Positions 16,726-25,851 of a DNA stretch of 64,000 bases are shown one piece after another. The stretch covers positions 452,919 to 516,918 of the forward strand of contig NZ_MTQO01000048.1 in assembly GCF_001984155.1 (NCBI RefSeq), written 5' to 3'. The notes under the pieces are model-generated. The model was not told the DNA's origin, did no database searches, and was given only the letters and a program-made list of their open reading frames with translations. A program made the translations under genes and the position numbers. Position 1 is the first letter of the stretch; every line of letters begins with the position of its first letter. Source of the stretch: Actinosynnema sp. ALI-1.44 (lineage in GTDB: Bacteria; Actinomycetota; Actinomycetes; Mycobacteriales; Pseudonocardiaceae).

Positions 16726-16770
16726 CACGTGTCGGGAGCACACGGTTAATCAGACATTTACGCTGGACCA

Positions 16771-17775
16771 GTGACCACCCCTGTCGTTGGTTGGACCGAT
16801 CACGTGGCCAGAGCACGGCTGCACGTGGTGACCGGCAAGGGCGGGACCGGAAAGACCACCGTGGCCGCCGCGCTCGCGATCGCGCTGGCGACCGGGGGCA
16901 AACGAGTTCTGCTCGCCGAGGTCGAGGGCCGCCAGGGCATCGCCCAGCTCTTCGACACGCAGCCGCTGCCCTACGAGGAGCAGCGCATCGCGTCCGCGCC
17001 GGGCGGCGGCGAGGTCCGCGCGCTGCACGTGGACGCCGAGGCGGCGCTGCTGGACTACCTGTCGATGTTCTACAACCTCGGCATCGCCGGGCGGACGCTG
17101 CGCCGGATGGGCGCGATCGACTTCGCCACGACGCTCGCCCCCGGCCTGCGAGACGTGCTGCTGACGGGCAAGATCAAGGAGACGGTCGGGCGCACCGGCG
17201 AAAACGGGCGGCACCTGTACGACGCGGTCGTCCTCGACGCGCCGCCGACCGGCCGGATCGTGAAGTTCCTCGACGTCACCAGGGCCATGGCCGACCTGGC
17301 GAAGGTCGGGCCGGTCAAGGGCCAGAGCGAGGGCGTGGTCCGGCTGCTGCACTCCGACGACACCGCGGTGCACCTGGTCACGCTGCTGGAGGAGATGCCC
17401 GTCCGCGAGACGCTCGAAGCCGTCGCCGATCTGGACGGCGCCGACCTGCGGCCGGGCGCCGCGATCGTGAACCGCGTCCGCCCGCCGCGGCTGCCCGCCA
17501 GGTCGGTCACGCCCGCGGCAGGCGGCAGGGTCGACGCGTCACGTGTCCGGGCCGGTCTGGTCGCGGCAGGGCTCGAGCTGACCGAGGACGTCGTCGACGG
17601 CCTGGTCGCCGAGACGGTCGAGCACGCGATCCGCGTGCAGGCCGAGACCACCGCGCGCGAGCAGCTGGCCGAGAGCGACCTGCCGGCGCTGGAGCTGCCG
17701 GACCTGACCGACGGGATCGATGTGGCGGCGTTGTACGAACTGGCGGAGATCATGGTCGAACAGGGGGTCAGGTGA
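16771..17775 (+). CDS. ArsA/Get3-like anion-transporting ATPase, first of pair
   Basis: 334 residues, GTG start. Deviant Walker [11 protein letters not shown] (residues 21-30), switch-like VLDAPPTGR in the middle and an ArsA-family C-terminal half. No ArsB or arsR is nearby and the cysteine triad of true ArsA is absent, so a role in arsenite export is unlikely. In mycobacteria the pair Rv3679-Rv3680 occupies this place and forms a complex linked to cell-envelope and small-molecule stress tolerance. The stop overlaps the next gene's GTG (GTGA), so the two subunits are made together. Confidence 0.9.
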   Translation: MTTPVVGWTDHVARARLHVVTGKGGTGKTTVAAALAIALATGGKRVLLAEVEGRQGIAQLFDTQPLPYEEQRIASAPGGGEVRALHVDAEAALLDYLSMFYNLGIAGRTLRRMGAIDFATTLAPGLRDVLLTGKIKETVGRTGENGRHLYDAVVLDAPPTGRIVKFLDVTRAMADLAKVGPVKGQSEGVVRLLHSDDTAVHLVTLLEEMPVRETLEAVADLDGADLRPGAAIVNRVRPPRLPARSVTPAAGGRVDASRVRAGLVAAGLELTEDVVDGLVAETVEHAIRVQAETTAREQLAESDLPALELPDLTDGIDVAALYELAEIMVEQGVR

Positions 17776-18896
17776 CCCCGGCGCTGAAGACCGACGAGCT
17801 GATCGACGACCCGTCGACCAAGGTGATCGTGTGCTGCGGATCCGGCGGCGTCGGCAAGACCACCACGGCCGCCGCGCTGGCCGTCCGGGCGGCCGAACGC
17901 GGCCGCCGGACCGTCGTGCTGACCATCGACCCGGCGCGCAGGCTCGCGCAGGCGCTTGGCCTGCCCGAGTTGGGCAACCAGCCGCGCAAGGTGGAGGTCG
18001 ACGGGTTCGAGCCCGCCGGTGAGCTCTCGGCGATGATGCTGGACATGCGTCGCACGTTCGACGACATGGTGCACTCGCACGCCGGGCCGCAGAAGGCCAA
18101 GGAAGTGCTGGCCAACCCGTTCTACCGGACCATCTCCAGCTCGTTCTCCGGCACGCAGGAGTACATGGCGATGGAGAAGCTCGGGCAGCTGGCGGCGGAC
18201 GGCGAGTGGGACCTGATCATCGTGGACACTCCGCCGAGCCGGTCCGCTTTGGACTTCCTCGACGCGCCGCAGCGGCTGTCCACCGCGCTGGACGGCCGGA
18301 TGATCAAGCTGCTGGCCGGTCCGGCCAAGGCGGGCGGCTGGGGGCTGCGCAAGATCGTCGGAGCCGGGTTCTCGCTGTTCGCGAAGGCCGTGTCGACGAT
18401 CGTCGGCGGGCAGCTGCTGGCCGACGCGTCCGCGTTCGTGCAGGCCTTCGACAGCATGTTCGGCGGGTTCCGCGAGCGCGCGACGCGCACGTACGAGCTG
18501 CTCAGGTCCGGTGGGACGGCGTTCCTCGTCGTCGCGGCGCCGGAACCGGACGCGCTTCGCGAGGCCAGCTACTTCGTGGAGCGGCTGGCCGGTGAGTCGA
18601 TGCCGCTGGCCGGGTTGGTGGTCAACCGGACGCACCCGGTGCTGGCCGACCTGCCCGGTTCGAAGGCCCTCGCGGCGGCGGAGACGCTGGAGCGCGGCGG
18701 TGACTCACCGCTGGCCGCCGCCGTGCTGCGGCTGCACGCCGACCGCGTCTCGATCGCCGACCGGGAACGGCGGCTGGTCGCCCGGTTCACCAAGGCGCAC
18801 CACGGCGTGCCTGTGACCCGCGTGCCCGCCATGCCATCGGACGTGCATGACTTGGCGGGCCTACGGCAGATCGGTGACCAGCTCAGCGCGGGCTGA
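17772..18896 (+). CDS. ArsA/Get3-like anion-transporting ATPase, second of pair
   Basis: 374 residues from GTG 17772. P-loop [16 protein letters not shown] (residues about 22-37) with the deviant Walker A lysine, a conserved [15 protein letters not shown] block, and [18 protein letters not shown] as the switch region. The much longer upstream open frame is a shadow of the first gene. Family members are dimeric ATPases; here two different subunits probably pair. Downstream, whiB4 is convergent with only 5 bases between stops. Confidence 0.9.
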   Translation: MTPALKTDELIDDPSTKVIVCCGSGGVGKTTTAAALAVRAAERGRRTVVLTIDPARRLAQALGLPELGNQPRKVEVDGFEPAGELSAMMLDMRRTFDDMVHSHAGPQKAKEVLANPFYRTISSSFSGTQEYMAMEKLGQLAADGEWDLIIVDTPPSRSALDFLDAPQRLSTALDGRMIKLLAGPAKAGGWGLRKIVGAGFSLFAKAVSTIVGGQLLADASAFVQAFDSMFGGFRERATRTYELLRSGGTAFLVVAAPEPDALREASYFVERLAGESMPLAGLVVNRTHPVLADLPGSKALAAAETLERGGDSPLAAAVLRLHADRVSIADRERRLVARFTKAHHGVPVTRVPAMPSDVHDLAGLRQIGDQLSAG

Positions 18897-18901
18897 GCGG
18901 T

Positions 18902-19213
18902 CTAGCCGACGCGGGCGTCCTCCTCGGGTGCGTGCTCGCGGCGTGCGTTGTCCAGCAGCTCACGCCACGAATTCACGTCGGGCCTGCGGCGCAGCAGTGC
19001 ACGCCGTTCCCGCTCGGTCATCCCACCCCAGACACCGAACTCGATCCTGTTGTCGAGCGCTTCGGCGAGGCATTCGGTGCGCACCGGGCATGCCACGCAC
19101 ACCAGTTTGGCTTTGCGCTGCTCCGCACCGCGCACGAAGAGCTCATCCGGATCATCACCACGACATGCCGCGTTGACGCGCCAGTCCTGTGGTTTGTTGG
19201 GTTGCTGATACAT
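18902..19213 (-). CDS. whiB4: WhiB-family iron-sulfur regulator, WhiB4-like
   Basis: 103 residues. The [4Fe-4S] cysteines are C17, C39, C42 and C48 (spacing C-x21-C-x2-C-x5-C), followed by the G(V/I)WGG turn in FGVWGGMTERERRALLRRR and a basic DNA-contact tail. Position beside ponA2 and the ArsA pair matches M. tuberculosis whiB4 (Rv3681c), an oxygen- and redox-sensitive regulator of antioxidant genes and DNA condensation. It diverges from ponA2, sharing a 183-base region. Confidence 0.95.
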   Translation of the reverse strand: MYQQPNKPQDWRVNAACRGDDPDELFVRGAEQRKAKLVCVACPVRTECLAEALDNRIEFGVWGGMTERERRALLRRRPDVNSWRELLDNARREHAPEEDARVG

Positions 19214-19396
19214 CTCCCCCAGCTCCTACCGTCGTGTCCATTGCCCGAAGCCCCCCGGCTCCAGCTGCCTGTCGTGACAAGATTGACGACGTTCGAACGC
19301 CCCCGGTTCCACCCCACTTTCGTTGACTATCTCGCACACCGGGCGCTCAGAAGTCAATGCGATTGACGTAGCGTAGCCAGCGGCTCGAACAGGCTC

Positions 19397-21850
19397 ATGG
19401 GTACCCTGACCTTCGTGCGCTTCACGAACGGTGTGTTCAAGATGCTCAGCCTCTGCCTGCTGGCCGGGGTACTGCTCGCCGGGATGCTGTTTCCGGTGGT
19501 CGGGGCACTCGGCGTGGCCTCGAACCGGGCCAGCGACACCATCGACAGCGCACAAGCCGAAATGGTCGAGGTCCCCCCCGCGTTGATCAGCACGATGACG
19601 GCGGTCGACGGCAGGCCGGTCGCCACCCTGTACGACCAGTTCCGCATCCCGGTATCGGCCCGCCAGATCGCGCCGGTCATGCGCGAGGCGCTGATGTCGA
19701 TCGAGGACCGGCGGTTCTACGAACACCACGGCGTGGACTGGAAAGGCACATTCCGTGCCGCGCTGAGCACGAGCGGTGGCAACCAGCAGGGTGGTTCGAC
19801 GCTCACCCAGCAATACGTGAAGAACTATTTGATCAACGTCGTCTACCGGAACAACAAGACCGAGCAGGCCAAGGCGCAGGAGCCGACAATCGCGCGAAAG
19901 CTGCGTGAGGCACGGATCGCGCTGCAGCTCGAGCAGAAGATGTCGAAGGAAGACATCATCACCGGTTATCTGAACGTTGTGGAATTCTCCAACTCCATCT
20001 ACGGCGTCGGCGCGGCCGCGCAGACGTACTTCGGCACCACGGCGGACAAGCTGACCCTGCCGCAGGCCGCGATGCTCGCCGGGATGGTGCAGAACCCGAC
20101 GCTGTTCAACCCGTGGCAGCGCGGCCCGCAGTCGCTCAGCCGCCGCAACGTCGTGATCGACACGATGATCGAGACCGGCAGGGTGAGCAGGGCGGACGGC
20201 GAAGCGGCGAAGCAGACCCCGCTGGGTGTGGCGGCCGAGCCCGTGAAGCCCGCGAAGAACTGCAACGGCGCGGGCCCGGAGGCCGGCTTCTTCTGCCAGT
20301 ACGTCGTGGAGTACTTGGAAAAGCTCGGCTTCACCCAGGACCAGTTGGCCATCGGCGGCTACACGATCAAGACCAGCCTCGACCTGAACGCGACGTCGCT
20401 GGCCAAGCAGGCCGCGATGGACCAGGTGCCGAAGATGACGGAAGGGATCGCCAACGTGATGGCGATCGTGCGGCCCGGCAAAGAAAAGCACCAGGTCGTC
20501 GCGTTGGTGTCCAATCGGGACTACGGGCCGGACGCCTCGAAGGGGCAGACGCAGTTCCCGCAGCCGTACGGCATCGAGAACAAGTTCGGCACCGGCTCGA
20601 TCTACAAGATCTTCACCGCGGCGGCGGCGCTGGAGAAGGGCATGGGCATCAACTCGATGATCGACACGCCCGCGCACTACAGCTCCCGGCTGTTCATCGG
20701 CGGCAACCCGAAGAACTGCCCGCGCACGGAGAACCCGAAGGACGGCAGGGACACGTCCTGGTACTGCCTGGGTAACGCCGGGGACAACTACCCCGACCGG
20801 ATGACGTTGCAGCAGGGGCTCGCGACCTCGCCGAACACCGGGTTCGTCAAGCTGGAGGAAATGCTCGGCAGCACCGACCCGGTAGTGGACATGCTGGTCC
20901 GCCTCGGCATGCGCGAGACCATGGCCTCCAACATGAGCGGCAAGCCCGCCAAGCCCGGCGAGGAGACCCAGGCGCAGCACTTCGGCAGCAAGCCGGGCTA
21001 CCCCGGCAACGCCTCGCTGACGCTCGGCCCGAGCCCGATGAGCCCGCTGGAACTGGCGAACGTGGCCGCGACGCTGATGAGCGGCGGCGTGTGGTGCCCA
21101 CCGTCGCCGATCGTGGAGATCATCGACCGCAACGGCAACCCGCTGGACTTGAAGGGCAAGGAGCAGCCCTGCGAGCAGGCGGTGGCGGAGCCGCTGGCGA
21201 ACACCTTGGTGACCGGGCTGAGCAAGGACGACCTGCCCGGCGGAACGGCGCACGCCGCGGCGAGGGCCAACGGCTGGACCCGGCCGATGCTCGGCAAGAC
21301 CGGGACGACGCAGGACTACAAGTCGGCAGGGTTCGTCGGCGCCGTTCCGCAGTACGCGGCCGCCGCGCTGACCTTCGCCGACGGCAACCGGCCGCGGCCG
21401 ATCAACGTGCGCACCACCCCACCGCGGTTGTCCGACACCGGCAACATCTACGGCGGAACGGTTCCGGCGCGTACCTGGTTCGCAGCGATGAAACCGTTGC
21501 TGGCCAGCGAGCCCGAACTGCCCTTGCCACCGACAGATCCCCGGTACGTCGACGGCGGCCCGGAGACGAAGGTGCCGGACGTGGTCGGCAAAACCCAGGA
21601 AGAAGCCACGAACATCCTGCAAGGCGCGGGTTACACGGTGACCGTGCTCCAACGCGACGACAGCAGGCGCAAGGGAACGGTCGTGAACCAAACTCCCCGC
21701 GGCACCAAACTGCCCGGCGGCACGATCACGATCTACGTCTCGACAGGAGTAGCCCCCCAACAGCACGAAATCCCCTCCAACCCGTCAACCCCGGGCGGAA
21801 CCCCACCAACCGGAGGCAGTGGCCCAGGAGGAGACCCCGGCGGCGGCTGA
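19397..21850 (+). CDS. ponA2: Class A penicillin-binding protein with PASTA domain (PonA2)
   Basis: 817 residues: an N-terminal membrane anchor (about 15-38), a family-51 glycosyltransferase domain with catalytic-site EDRRFYEHHGVD (E103), then the transpeptidase domain with SxxK (GSIYKIF, about S401), SxN (SPNTGF, about 478) and KTG (GKTGTTQ, about 633). One PASTA domain (KVPDVVGKTQEEA, about 725-790) and a Pro/Gly-rich tail end the protein. It polymerises and cross-links peptidoglycan outside the membrane. Mycobacterial PonA2 (Rv3682) has the same architecture and neighbours. ATG 19397 is used; the in-frame GTG at 19415 is an alternative. Confidence 0.96.
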   Translation: MGTLTFVRFTNGVFKMLSLCLLAGVLLAGMLFPVVGALGVASNRASDTIDSAQAEMVEVPPALISTMTAVDGRPVATLYDQFRIPVSARQIAPVMREALMSIEDRRFYEHHGVDWKGTFRAALSTSGGNQQGGSTLTQQYVKNYLINVVYRNNKTEQAKAQEPTIARKLREARIALQLEQKMSKEDIITGYLNVVEFSNSIYGVGAAAQTYFGTTADKLTLPQAAMLAGMVQNPTLFNPWQRGPQSLSRRNVVIDTMIETGRVSRADGEAAKQTPLGVAAEPVKPAKNCNGAGPEAGFFCQYVVEYLEKLGFTQDQLAIGGYTIKTSLDLNATSLAKQAAMDQVPKMTEGIANVMAIVRPGKEKHQVVALVSNRDYGPDASKGQTQFPQPYGIENKFGTGSIYKIFTAAAALEKGMGINSMIDTPAHYSSRLFIGGNPKNCPRTENPKDGRDTSWYCLGNAGDNYPDRMTLQQGLATSPNTGFVKLEEMLGSTDPVVDMLVRLGMRETMASNMSGKPAKPGEETQAQHFGSKPGYPGNASLTLGPSPMSPLELANVAATLMSGGVWCPPSPIVEIIDRNGNPLDLKGKEQPCEQAVAEPLANTLVTGLSKDDLPGGTAHAAARANGWTRPMLGKTGTTQDYKSAGFVGAVPQYAAAALTFADGNRPRPINVRTTPPRLSDTGNIYGGTVPARTWFAAMKPLLASEPELPLPPTDPRYVDGGPETKVPDVVGKTQEEATNILQGAGYTVTVLQRDDSRRKGTVVNQTPRGTKLPGGTITIYVSTGVAPQQHEIPSNPSTPGGTPPTGGSGPGGDPGGG

Positions 21851-21862
21851 CCACCCCGCTCC

Positions 21863-21894
21863 AAAGGCCCACAAGTTCCCGATTGTGGGCCTTT
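21863..21894 (+). terminator. Intrinsic terminator after ponA2
   Basis: AAAGGCCCACAA (21863-21874) and TTGTGGGCCTTT (21883-21894) pair perfectly with an 8-base loop, followed by TCTCGTG, 12 bases after the ponA2 stop. Confidence 0.85.
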
Positions 21895-21970
21895 CTCGTG
21901 CCCCCGGTCGCTTTCTGGAGTCGACCACAAGGGGTGCGGCGAAGCCGCGCGCTGGTCAAAGCGAAACGAA

Positions 21971-22028
21971 CCCAGCGCTGGGTCAGAAGGAGCACGCACC
22001 GTGGGGTTTGGGGGCTCGGCCCCCCAAA
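21971..22028 (-). repeat. tRNA-trailer repeat, copy next to tRNA-Pro remnant
   Basis: Read on the minus strand this is CTTTGGGGGGCCGAGCCCCC, AAACCCC, then a CACGGTGCG...CTCCTTC...CAGCGCTGGG extension. The copy at 63898-63960 behind tRNA-Ser(CGA) matches it almost base for base including the extension; a shorter copy is at 58416-58446. Confidence 0.75.
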
Positions 22029-22038
22029 GTAATAAACG

Positions 22039-22085
22039 AAGGCGCCCCCGGGAAGGTTGAGAAGCAACCGACCAGGAGGCGCCTT
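22039..22085 (-). terminator. Former terminator of tRNA-Pro, now left of the element
   Basis: AAGGCGCC (22039-22046) pairs with GGCGCCTT (22078-22085); an inner stem GGTTG/CAACC adds stability. On the minus strand a U-rich run (TTTATTACTTT) follows. It lies directly beyond the 3' end of the tRNA-Pro fragment at 22092-22134, as expected for the original tRNA terminator before an element inserted. Confidence 0.65.
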
Positions 22086-22091
22086 AGCCGA

Positions 22092-22134
22092 GTCGGGGTG
22101 GCGGGATTCGAACCCACGACCTCTTCGTCCCGAA
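22092..22134 (-). repeat. attachment-site copy: 3' half of tRNA-Pro
   Basis: These 43 bases are identical and in the same orientation to 26862-26904, covering the tRNA-Pro sequence from the anticodon loop to the discriminator base. Beyond 22134 the match stops, so this is a tRNA fragment, not a gene. Such direct repeats mark the far end of integrative elements that use a tRNA 3' half as attB. Confidence 0.85.
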
Positions 22135-22250
22135 GGCGATTAACCGGTCGCTGACCTGCTAAAGCTACTGGTCAGGGCCTGTCGCGGCGTCCATGCCTGT
22201 CTGGCTACGTCCGTAGTCGTCCGCTGTGATTGTCAGGCAGTTTGTCAGGC

Positions 22251-22517
22251 ATGCATCCGGCCGCCGCCGACGCCGTGCGCATCGGCGACCTGTTCACGCC
22301 GGGCGGGCCCGCCGGGCACGCCAAACCGTGGCTCGACGCGTTCCAGAGTGCGGGCCGCCAGCTCGGTGACGCCGCTGCGGCTGGATACATGGGTCGTGGC
22401 CTGCGGGCGGTCATCGGCCACGTGGTGATCTTCCACTGGAACCGGTTTGGCCTGTCGGCCACGAGCCAAGGCGTCCTGGCTCGTGCAGCAGTCGAAGCCC
22501 TGCTTCCTCAGATCTGA
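22251..22517 (+). pseudogene. C-terminal fragment of a thiopeptide/lantibiotic-dehydratase-type protein
   Basis: The last 88 codons of an open frame contain HVVIFHWNRFGLSATSQGVL ARAA-type sequence, which I recognise as the typical end of the thiopeptide-type bacteriocin biosynthesis (spore-lantibiotic LanB small-domain) family. The full domain is about 280-300 residues, so roughly the last quarter is present. Starts are a TTG at 22230 or ATG 22251; neither has a good ribosome site. It begins 116 bases inside the attachment-site copy, which fits truncation by recombination. An intact short gene is less likely. Confidence 0.5.
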
Positions 22518-23008
22518 CTACGACCCCCGCCACAATGGCTGCCGTCTTTACGTCACCGTCTGATGAAAAATCTGGTTGCCAGAACCGGGCCAATTGGATC
22601 AACCCCCTTGAGGGTACCTTAGTCTGGATAGTCGATTGCGTAGCTCCTAGCTGCGGTAGTAGGTTACGAATGTACCAAGATCATGGGTGTGTTCTTAGGG
22701 GGATCTGCTCATTGCGGGGTGCGCGTAAACAGTCTTAATCCGCCATCGTCGAGCTAAGGCAAAGTTAAAGAGGGCGGTGTTGTCAGATTCTGTCGCGAAT
22801 AGGGCGTTAGCTGACTGCTGGCACTGGGGAGTCCTGTTGCGCTGAAGTCCGGCCACACATCATGGCGGGCTTTATCATGCCCACCCGGCCGTAGGTGCGC
22901 GCTAATTGTCGATACCGCCACTTTTCGCCCCCTGTGATTTCGGGGTTTCTTTGGCCTGCTCACTCCCTCTCATGAACAAAACTCTCTTTTGTTGCGATTG
23001 GAGAGAAT
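22518..23008. other. Lower-GC gene-free stretch within the element
   Basis: About 490 bases with visibly more A and T than the flanks. Short open frames on both strands lack ribosome sites and codon bias. It probably holds the promoter of the secreted-protein gene at 23009 and degraded DNA. Nothing specific was recognised. Confidence 0.45.
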
Positions 23009-23557
23009 GTGAGAAGACTAGCTACTTTAGTTATGACAGTTGCCGCGGTGTCCGCGTTCATGGGCGCCGGGACGTCCTCGGCAACAGAGACCACCGGCAC
23101 TCGCTCACCGGGTTCGTCGCAACCGGAATTCTGTGCGACGCTGGTTGGTGCCGCCACGGCGTCCGACATATCGCCAACGCTCGCCGAGGCATGTTCGGAG
23201 ACGTCAAGGGCGGACGCGGTCGACAAAATGCGGGCCGAAGCGTCACACCGTGGCATCACCGCTGTTGCGGACACACCCCTGATGATCTGGTATGAACACG
23301 CCGACTACAAGGGCTTTTCCAACGTCATCTATGGCAACGCTGGACGATGTGACCGATCCGGGTACAAAATCAACCCCAACTCGTACTGGGCAGGGAACCT
23401 GTCGTCCATCGGAAGAGTCGACACCTGTGACAAGGCGTTTGTGTACAATACTCGAATAGACTTCACTGAGACGTATACGCTGTCGGTTCCGCTCCTGGGT
23501 GCCGGGCTCAATGACAACGTCGGCCGCGTGAAGGTCTTTTCCAGTTACTGGCCGTGA
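23009..23557 (+). CDS. Secreted beta/gamma-crystallin-like (peptidase inhibitor I36-like) protein
   Basis: 182 residues with GTG start (GGAGAG upstream; the ATG two bases earlier is followed by a stop). A signal peptide (RRLATLVMTVAAVSAFMGAG, cleavage near SSA-TE) precedes a Ser/Thr-rich region and a C-terminal domain from about residue 92: IWYEHADYKGFSNVIYG, a Cys pair (GRCDRS and VDTCDK), and WAGNLSSIGRV. This pattern of aromatic-rich strands with a Y-x6-F-x-G spacing is typical of actinobacterial beta/gamma-crystallin folds, often annotated as I36 inhibitors. It is probably secreted. Codon use is less GC-rich than neighbours, in line with transfer. Confidence 0.68.
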   Translation: MRRLATLVMTVAAVSAFMGAGTSSATETTGTRSPGSSQPEFCATLVGAATASDISPTLAEACSETSRADAVDKMRAEASHRGITAVADTPLMIWYEHADYKGFSNVIYGNAGRCDRSGYKINPNSYWAGNLSSIGRVDTCDKAFVYNTRIDFTETYTLSVPLLGAGLNDNVGRVKVFSSYWP

Positions 23558-23675
23558 GTCCCTCTGACTAGTCTGCCGTAATCATGGTCGAGTATCGCTA
23601 ACTGCGGGGGCATGCATCAGGTCCCTGGCCTCGTTCGGACCGAGGCAAGGGACCCGATGCCCTCCGGTGACCAGA

Positions 23676-24803
23676 TCACCGTGGAGGCCGTTCTCCCAGC
23701 GTCTGCACGACCGTGGTTTGCACTGACGTAAAACTTGTGACCGTTCCTTCCGGCAGGTCGGTGTCCGAGTCGTCACCGGTCAGCACCTGGCGTTCCCCGA
23801 TGAACGTGCCAGTGGCCGGGTCGACGATGATGTCCTGACGGCGTTCGCCGTCATCGATGCCCAGCGCGGTGCCCGTGCGACCATCGAGGTTCGCCGCGCC
23901 GTCGGTGACCTCAAGCCCCCGCAGGCGGGTCAACGCCTGATACAGCGCCGAGCGCACATCCGCCGGCAACAACCCACTACGCAGTGCGTCAGCCGCGTAC
24001 ACCAGAGCACGCGCGTCACCGCGACGTTCGCCCGGAGCGTCACGCAGCAGCCGCTCGTGTAGTTGCTGCGGATCCCGAGGCAGTCCCGCCACGAACTCCG
24101 GAGTCGGCGCCTGCCAGCTTCCCGGAGTGGTACAGGGCTGTTTACCTGTGTCGACCGCGCCGAAGTCACCACACTGGGCGCGCAGCACCGCCGACTTCCC
24201 CGCCTGGTCACTCGGATAGTCGACCAGCAGGTTCGCCTCCCGGGCTTGCCGTTCATCGCCCTGCAGCCACTTCTTACGACCCGTGGTTGCCCGCTCCTGC
24301 ATCCATTCCTGCCGGTAGTCCTGCGGCGCCCACACTTCGATCACCGTTTCGGCGAGGTAGGACATCGGCCCACTGCTCGGTGACCCGATACCGCGCACGT
24401 TCCACGCCCGGGTCACCACATACCGATACTGGCCAGCGGCCACCACGGGATCCGACGACCCGATCGTGCCCGCGGCTGTCTTGTCCAACACCGCCACCGC
24501 CTGCGCCGACGCCGGGCCAGCGGTCGCCGATTGGAACAGCACCACCCCAGCCACCGTGGCCACCACCACCAACAGCACCGCCGCCGCGCTCAACAGCCAC
24601 CGCCGCCGCGAACGCCGCCGCTGTCCTGTTCCCCGCGCAGGCTGTTCGATCACCTCGGCCAGCACCCGCTTGCGCGCGGTCGCCAACATCGTGTCCGTTG
24701 TGCGCGCAGTCGAATGCAAGCCCGCCAACGCGGCGTCCAGTTCGTCCTCGGTCCACACCGCGTCGTCCCGCCTGTCACCCCGATCGTCACCGCGCTCCGT
24801 CAT
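23676..24803 (-). CDS. CU044_5270-family membrane protein, partner of ECF sigma factor
   Basis: 375 residues: an acidic N-terminal cytoplasmic part (WTEDELDAALAGL), one membrane helix at about 69-92 (WLLSAAAVLLVVVATVAGVVLF) after a basic run, and an extracytoplasmic domain of about 280 residues with YRYVVTRAWNVRG and a C-terminal QDIIVDPATGTFIGERQVL. This matches the actinobacterial CU044_5270 family, commonly coded after an ECF sigma factor and thought to act as its anti-sigma or sensor. Its ATG overlaps the sigma gene stop (ATGA), so the two are co-translated. Confidence 0.8.
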   Translation of the reverse strand: MTERGDDRGDRRDDAVWTEDELDAALAGLHSTARTTDTMLATARKRVLAEVIEQPARGTGQRRRSRRRWLLSAAAVLLVVVATVAGVVLFQSATAGPASAQAVAVLDKTAAGTIGSSDPVVAAGQYRYVVTRAWNVRGIGSPSSGPMSYLAETVIEVWAPQDYRQEWMQERATTGRKKWLQGDERQAREANLLVDYPSDQAGKSAVLRAQCGDFGAVDTGKQPCTTPGSWQAPTPEFVAGLPRDPQQLHERLLRDAPGERRGDARALVYAADALRSGLLPADVRSALYQALTRLRGLEVTDGAANLDGRTGTALGIDDGERRQDIIVDPATGTFIGERQVLTGDDSDTDLPEGTVTSFTSVQTTVVQTLGERPPR

Positions 24804-25426
24804 CGCGTGCCTCCCTTGTCTTTTCCTACCCCGAACGTGGCCTGCGCCGTCCCCGTTCGGCCTTCCTCAGTCCGCAGCAGCTGACGCACGCGATGCAGCC
24901 GCGACCGGACCGTTCCCGCCGGCACTCCCAACGCCTCCGCCACCTCGGCGTTGCTCAGCCCGGCCCACGCGGTGAGCAACAACGTGTCCCGATCGGCATC
25001 CGGTAGCCGAACCAAAGCCGCCGCAAGCCGTCGGACACGCGCCTGCGCGTCCACTTGCCCAGCTACCACGTCAGCTGGCCCGTCCATCATCAGAGATTCC
25101 TGCCCACCGGCTCGAGCGGTAGCTGCCAGAGCCCGCAACTCCTGACGTCGATGCCGGCGGCACAAGTTCGTGGCAATGCCGTACAGCCACACCCGGATCT
25201 CGGCCCGCTCAGGTTCATACCGGGCGCGGTCGGCCCAGGCCGCGACGAACGTCTCCGCCACAAGATCCTCGGCGGCTGCCTCGCCGACCCGTCGAGCGAG
25301 GTATCGATGCAGTCCTCGTGCGTGTGCGTCGAACAACCGGCTCACTACAAGAGCAGGTTCATTCCCGCCTCCTCGCAGGTCAGGACGGAGGTCGCTATCA
25401 GGCAACGGGTTCGTTATGGCCTCCAT
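24800..25426 (-). CDS. ECF-type RNA polymerase sigma factor
   Basis: 208 residues. Region 2 runs from VSRLFDAHARGLHRYLARRV to DLVAETFVAAWADRARY; region 4 has the helix-turn-helix LSNAEVAEALGVPAGTVRSRLHRVRQLL. Between them is a short linker. It would direct polymerase to a small regulon, very likely including its own operon. The ATG at 25426 is the first with conserved region 2. It is joined to the CU044_5270-family gene by an ATGA overlap. Confidence 0.92.
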   Translation of the reverse strand: MEAITNPLPDSDLRPDLRGGGNEPALVVSRLFDAHARGLHRYLARRVGEAAAEDLVAETFVAAWADRARYEPERAEIRVWLYGIATNLCRRHRRQELRALAATARAGGQESLMMDGPADVVAGQVDAQARVRRLAAALVRLPDADRDTLLLTAWAGLSNAEVAEALGVPAGTVRSRLHRVRQLLRTEEGRTGTAQATFGVGKDKGGTR

Positions 25427-25649
25427 ACTTCATGTATTGCCCGAACCTTGCCATCGTGCTCACGGGGGCACCCGGGTTGCGACCTTGATGTGATCAGACC
25501 GAGGTCGGCAGCGCGACACCGAGACGCGCGCTACGCCGCTACCTCGTCACAGCCGGACTGTCCATCCTCCGTAGGCTCAGGAACTTCATCGGCCGGGACA
25601 CCCGAGGAGAAGCCTGTGGACGCGGCGGCTCACGTCGACCAACTGGTGA

Positions 25650-25850
25650 AGCACTTCCGCAAGCGGTATCCCGACGCCACCGAGGGATGCCGGCCCGCGT
25701 TCTTCCCGGTCGGGATCTTGAGTGTCTTCGCGATCTCCGGGACACCCTTGTCGCGTAGTACGCGGGCGAAGGTCAGCATGTCGTCGTCGATCACCTTGGG
25801 TCGGCCGCCGTGGTTGCCTTTGGCTGCGGCGGCTTGCTGTCTGGCCGAGA
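25650..25850 (-). pseudogene. C-terminal fragment of a serine recombinase (resolvase)
   Basis: On the minus strand about 62 codons read ARQQAAAAKGNHGGRPKVID then MLTFARVL, a VPEIAKTL helix and GKNAGRHPSVAS, the DNA-binding end of Tn3-family-like resolvases of actinobacteria. The catalytic N-terminal domain with its serine is missing, and the sequence departs from the family after the SVAS block. The fragment abuts the plus-strand integrase remnant at about 25852, so recombination joined two broken genes tail to head. Confidence 0.7.
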
Positions 25851-25851
25851 T

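Noticed and set aside
16791..17771. Upstream extension of the second ArsA frame
   Set aside because: It overlaps the first ArsA gene in another frame and is low-complexity Arg/Gly; GTG 17772 has the GTGA overlap and begins just ahead of the P-loop.
19226..21766. 846-codon minus-strand frame opposite ponA2
   Set aside because: It lies within ponA2, whose glycosyltransferase, transpeptidase and PASTA motifs are all intact; the antisense frame shows only composition-driven repeats.
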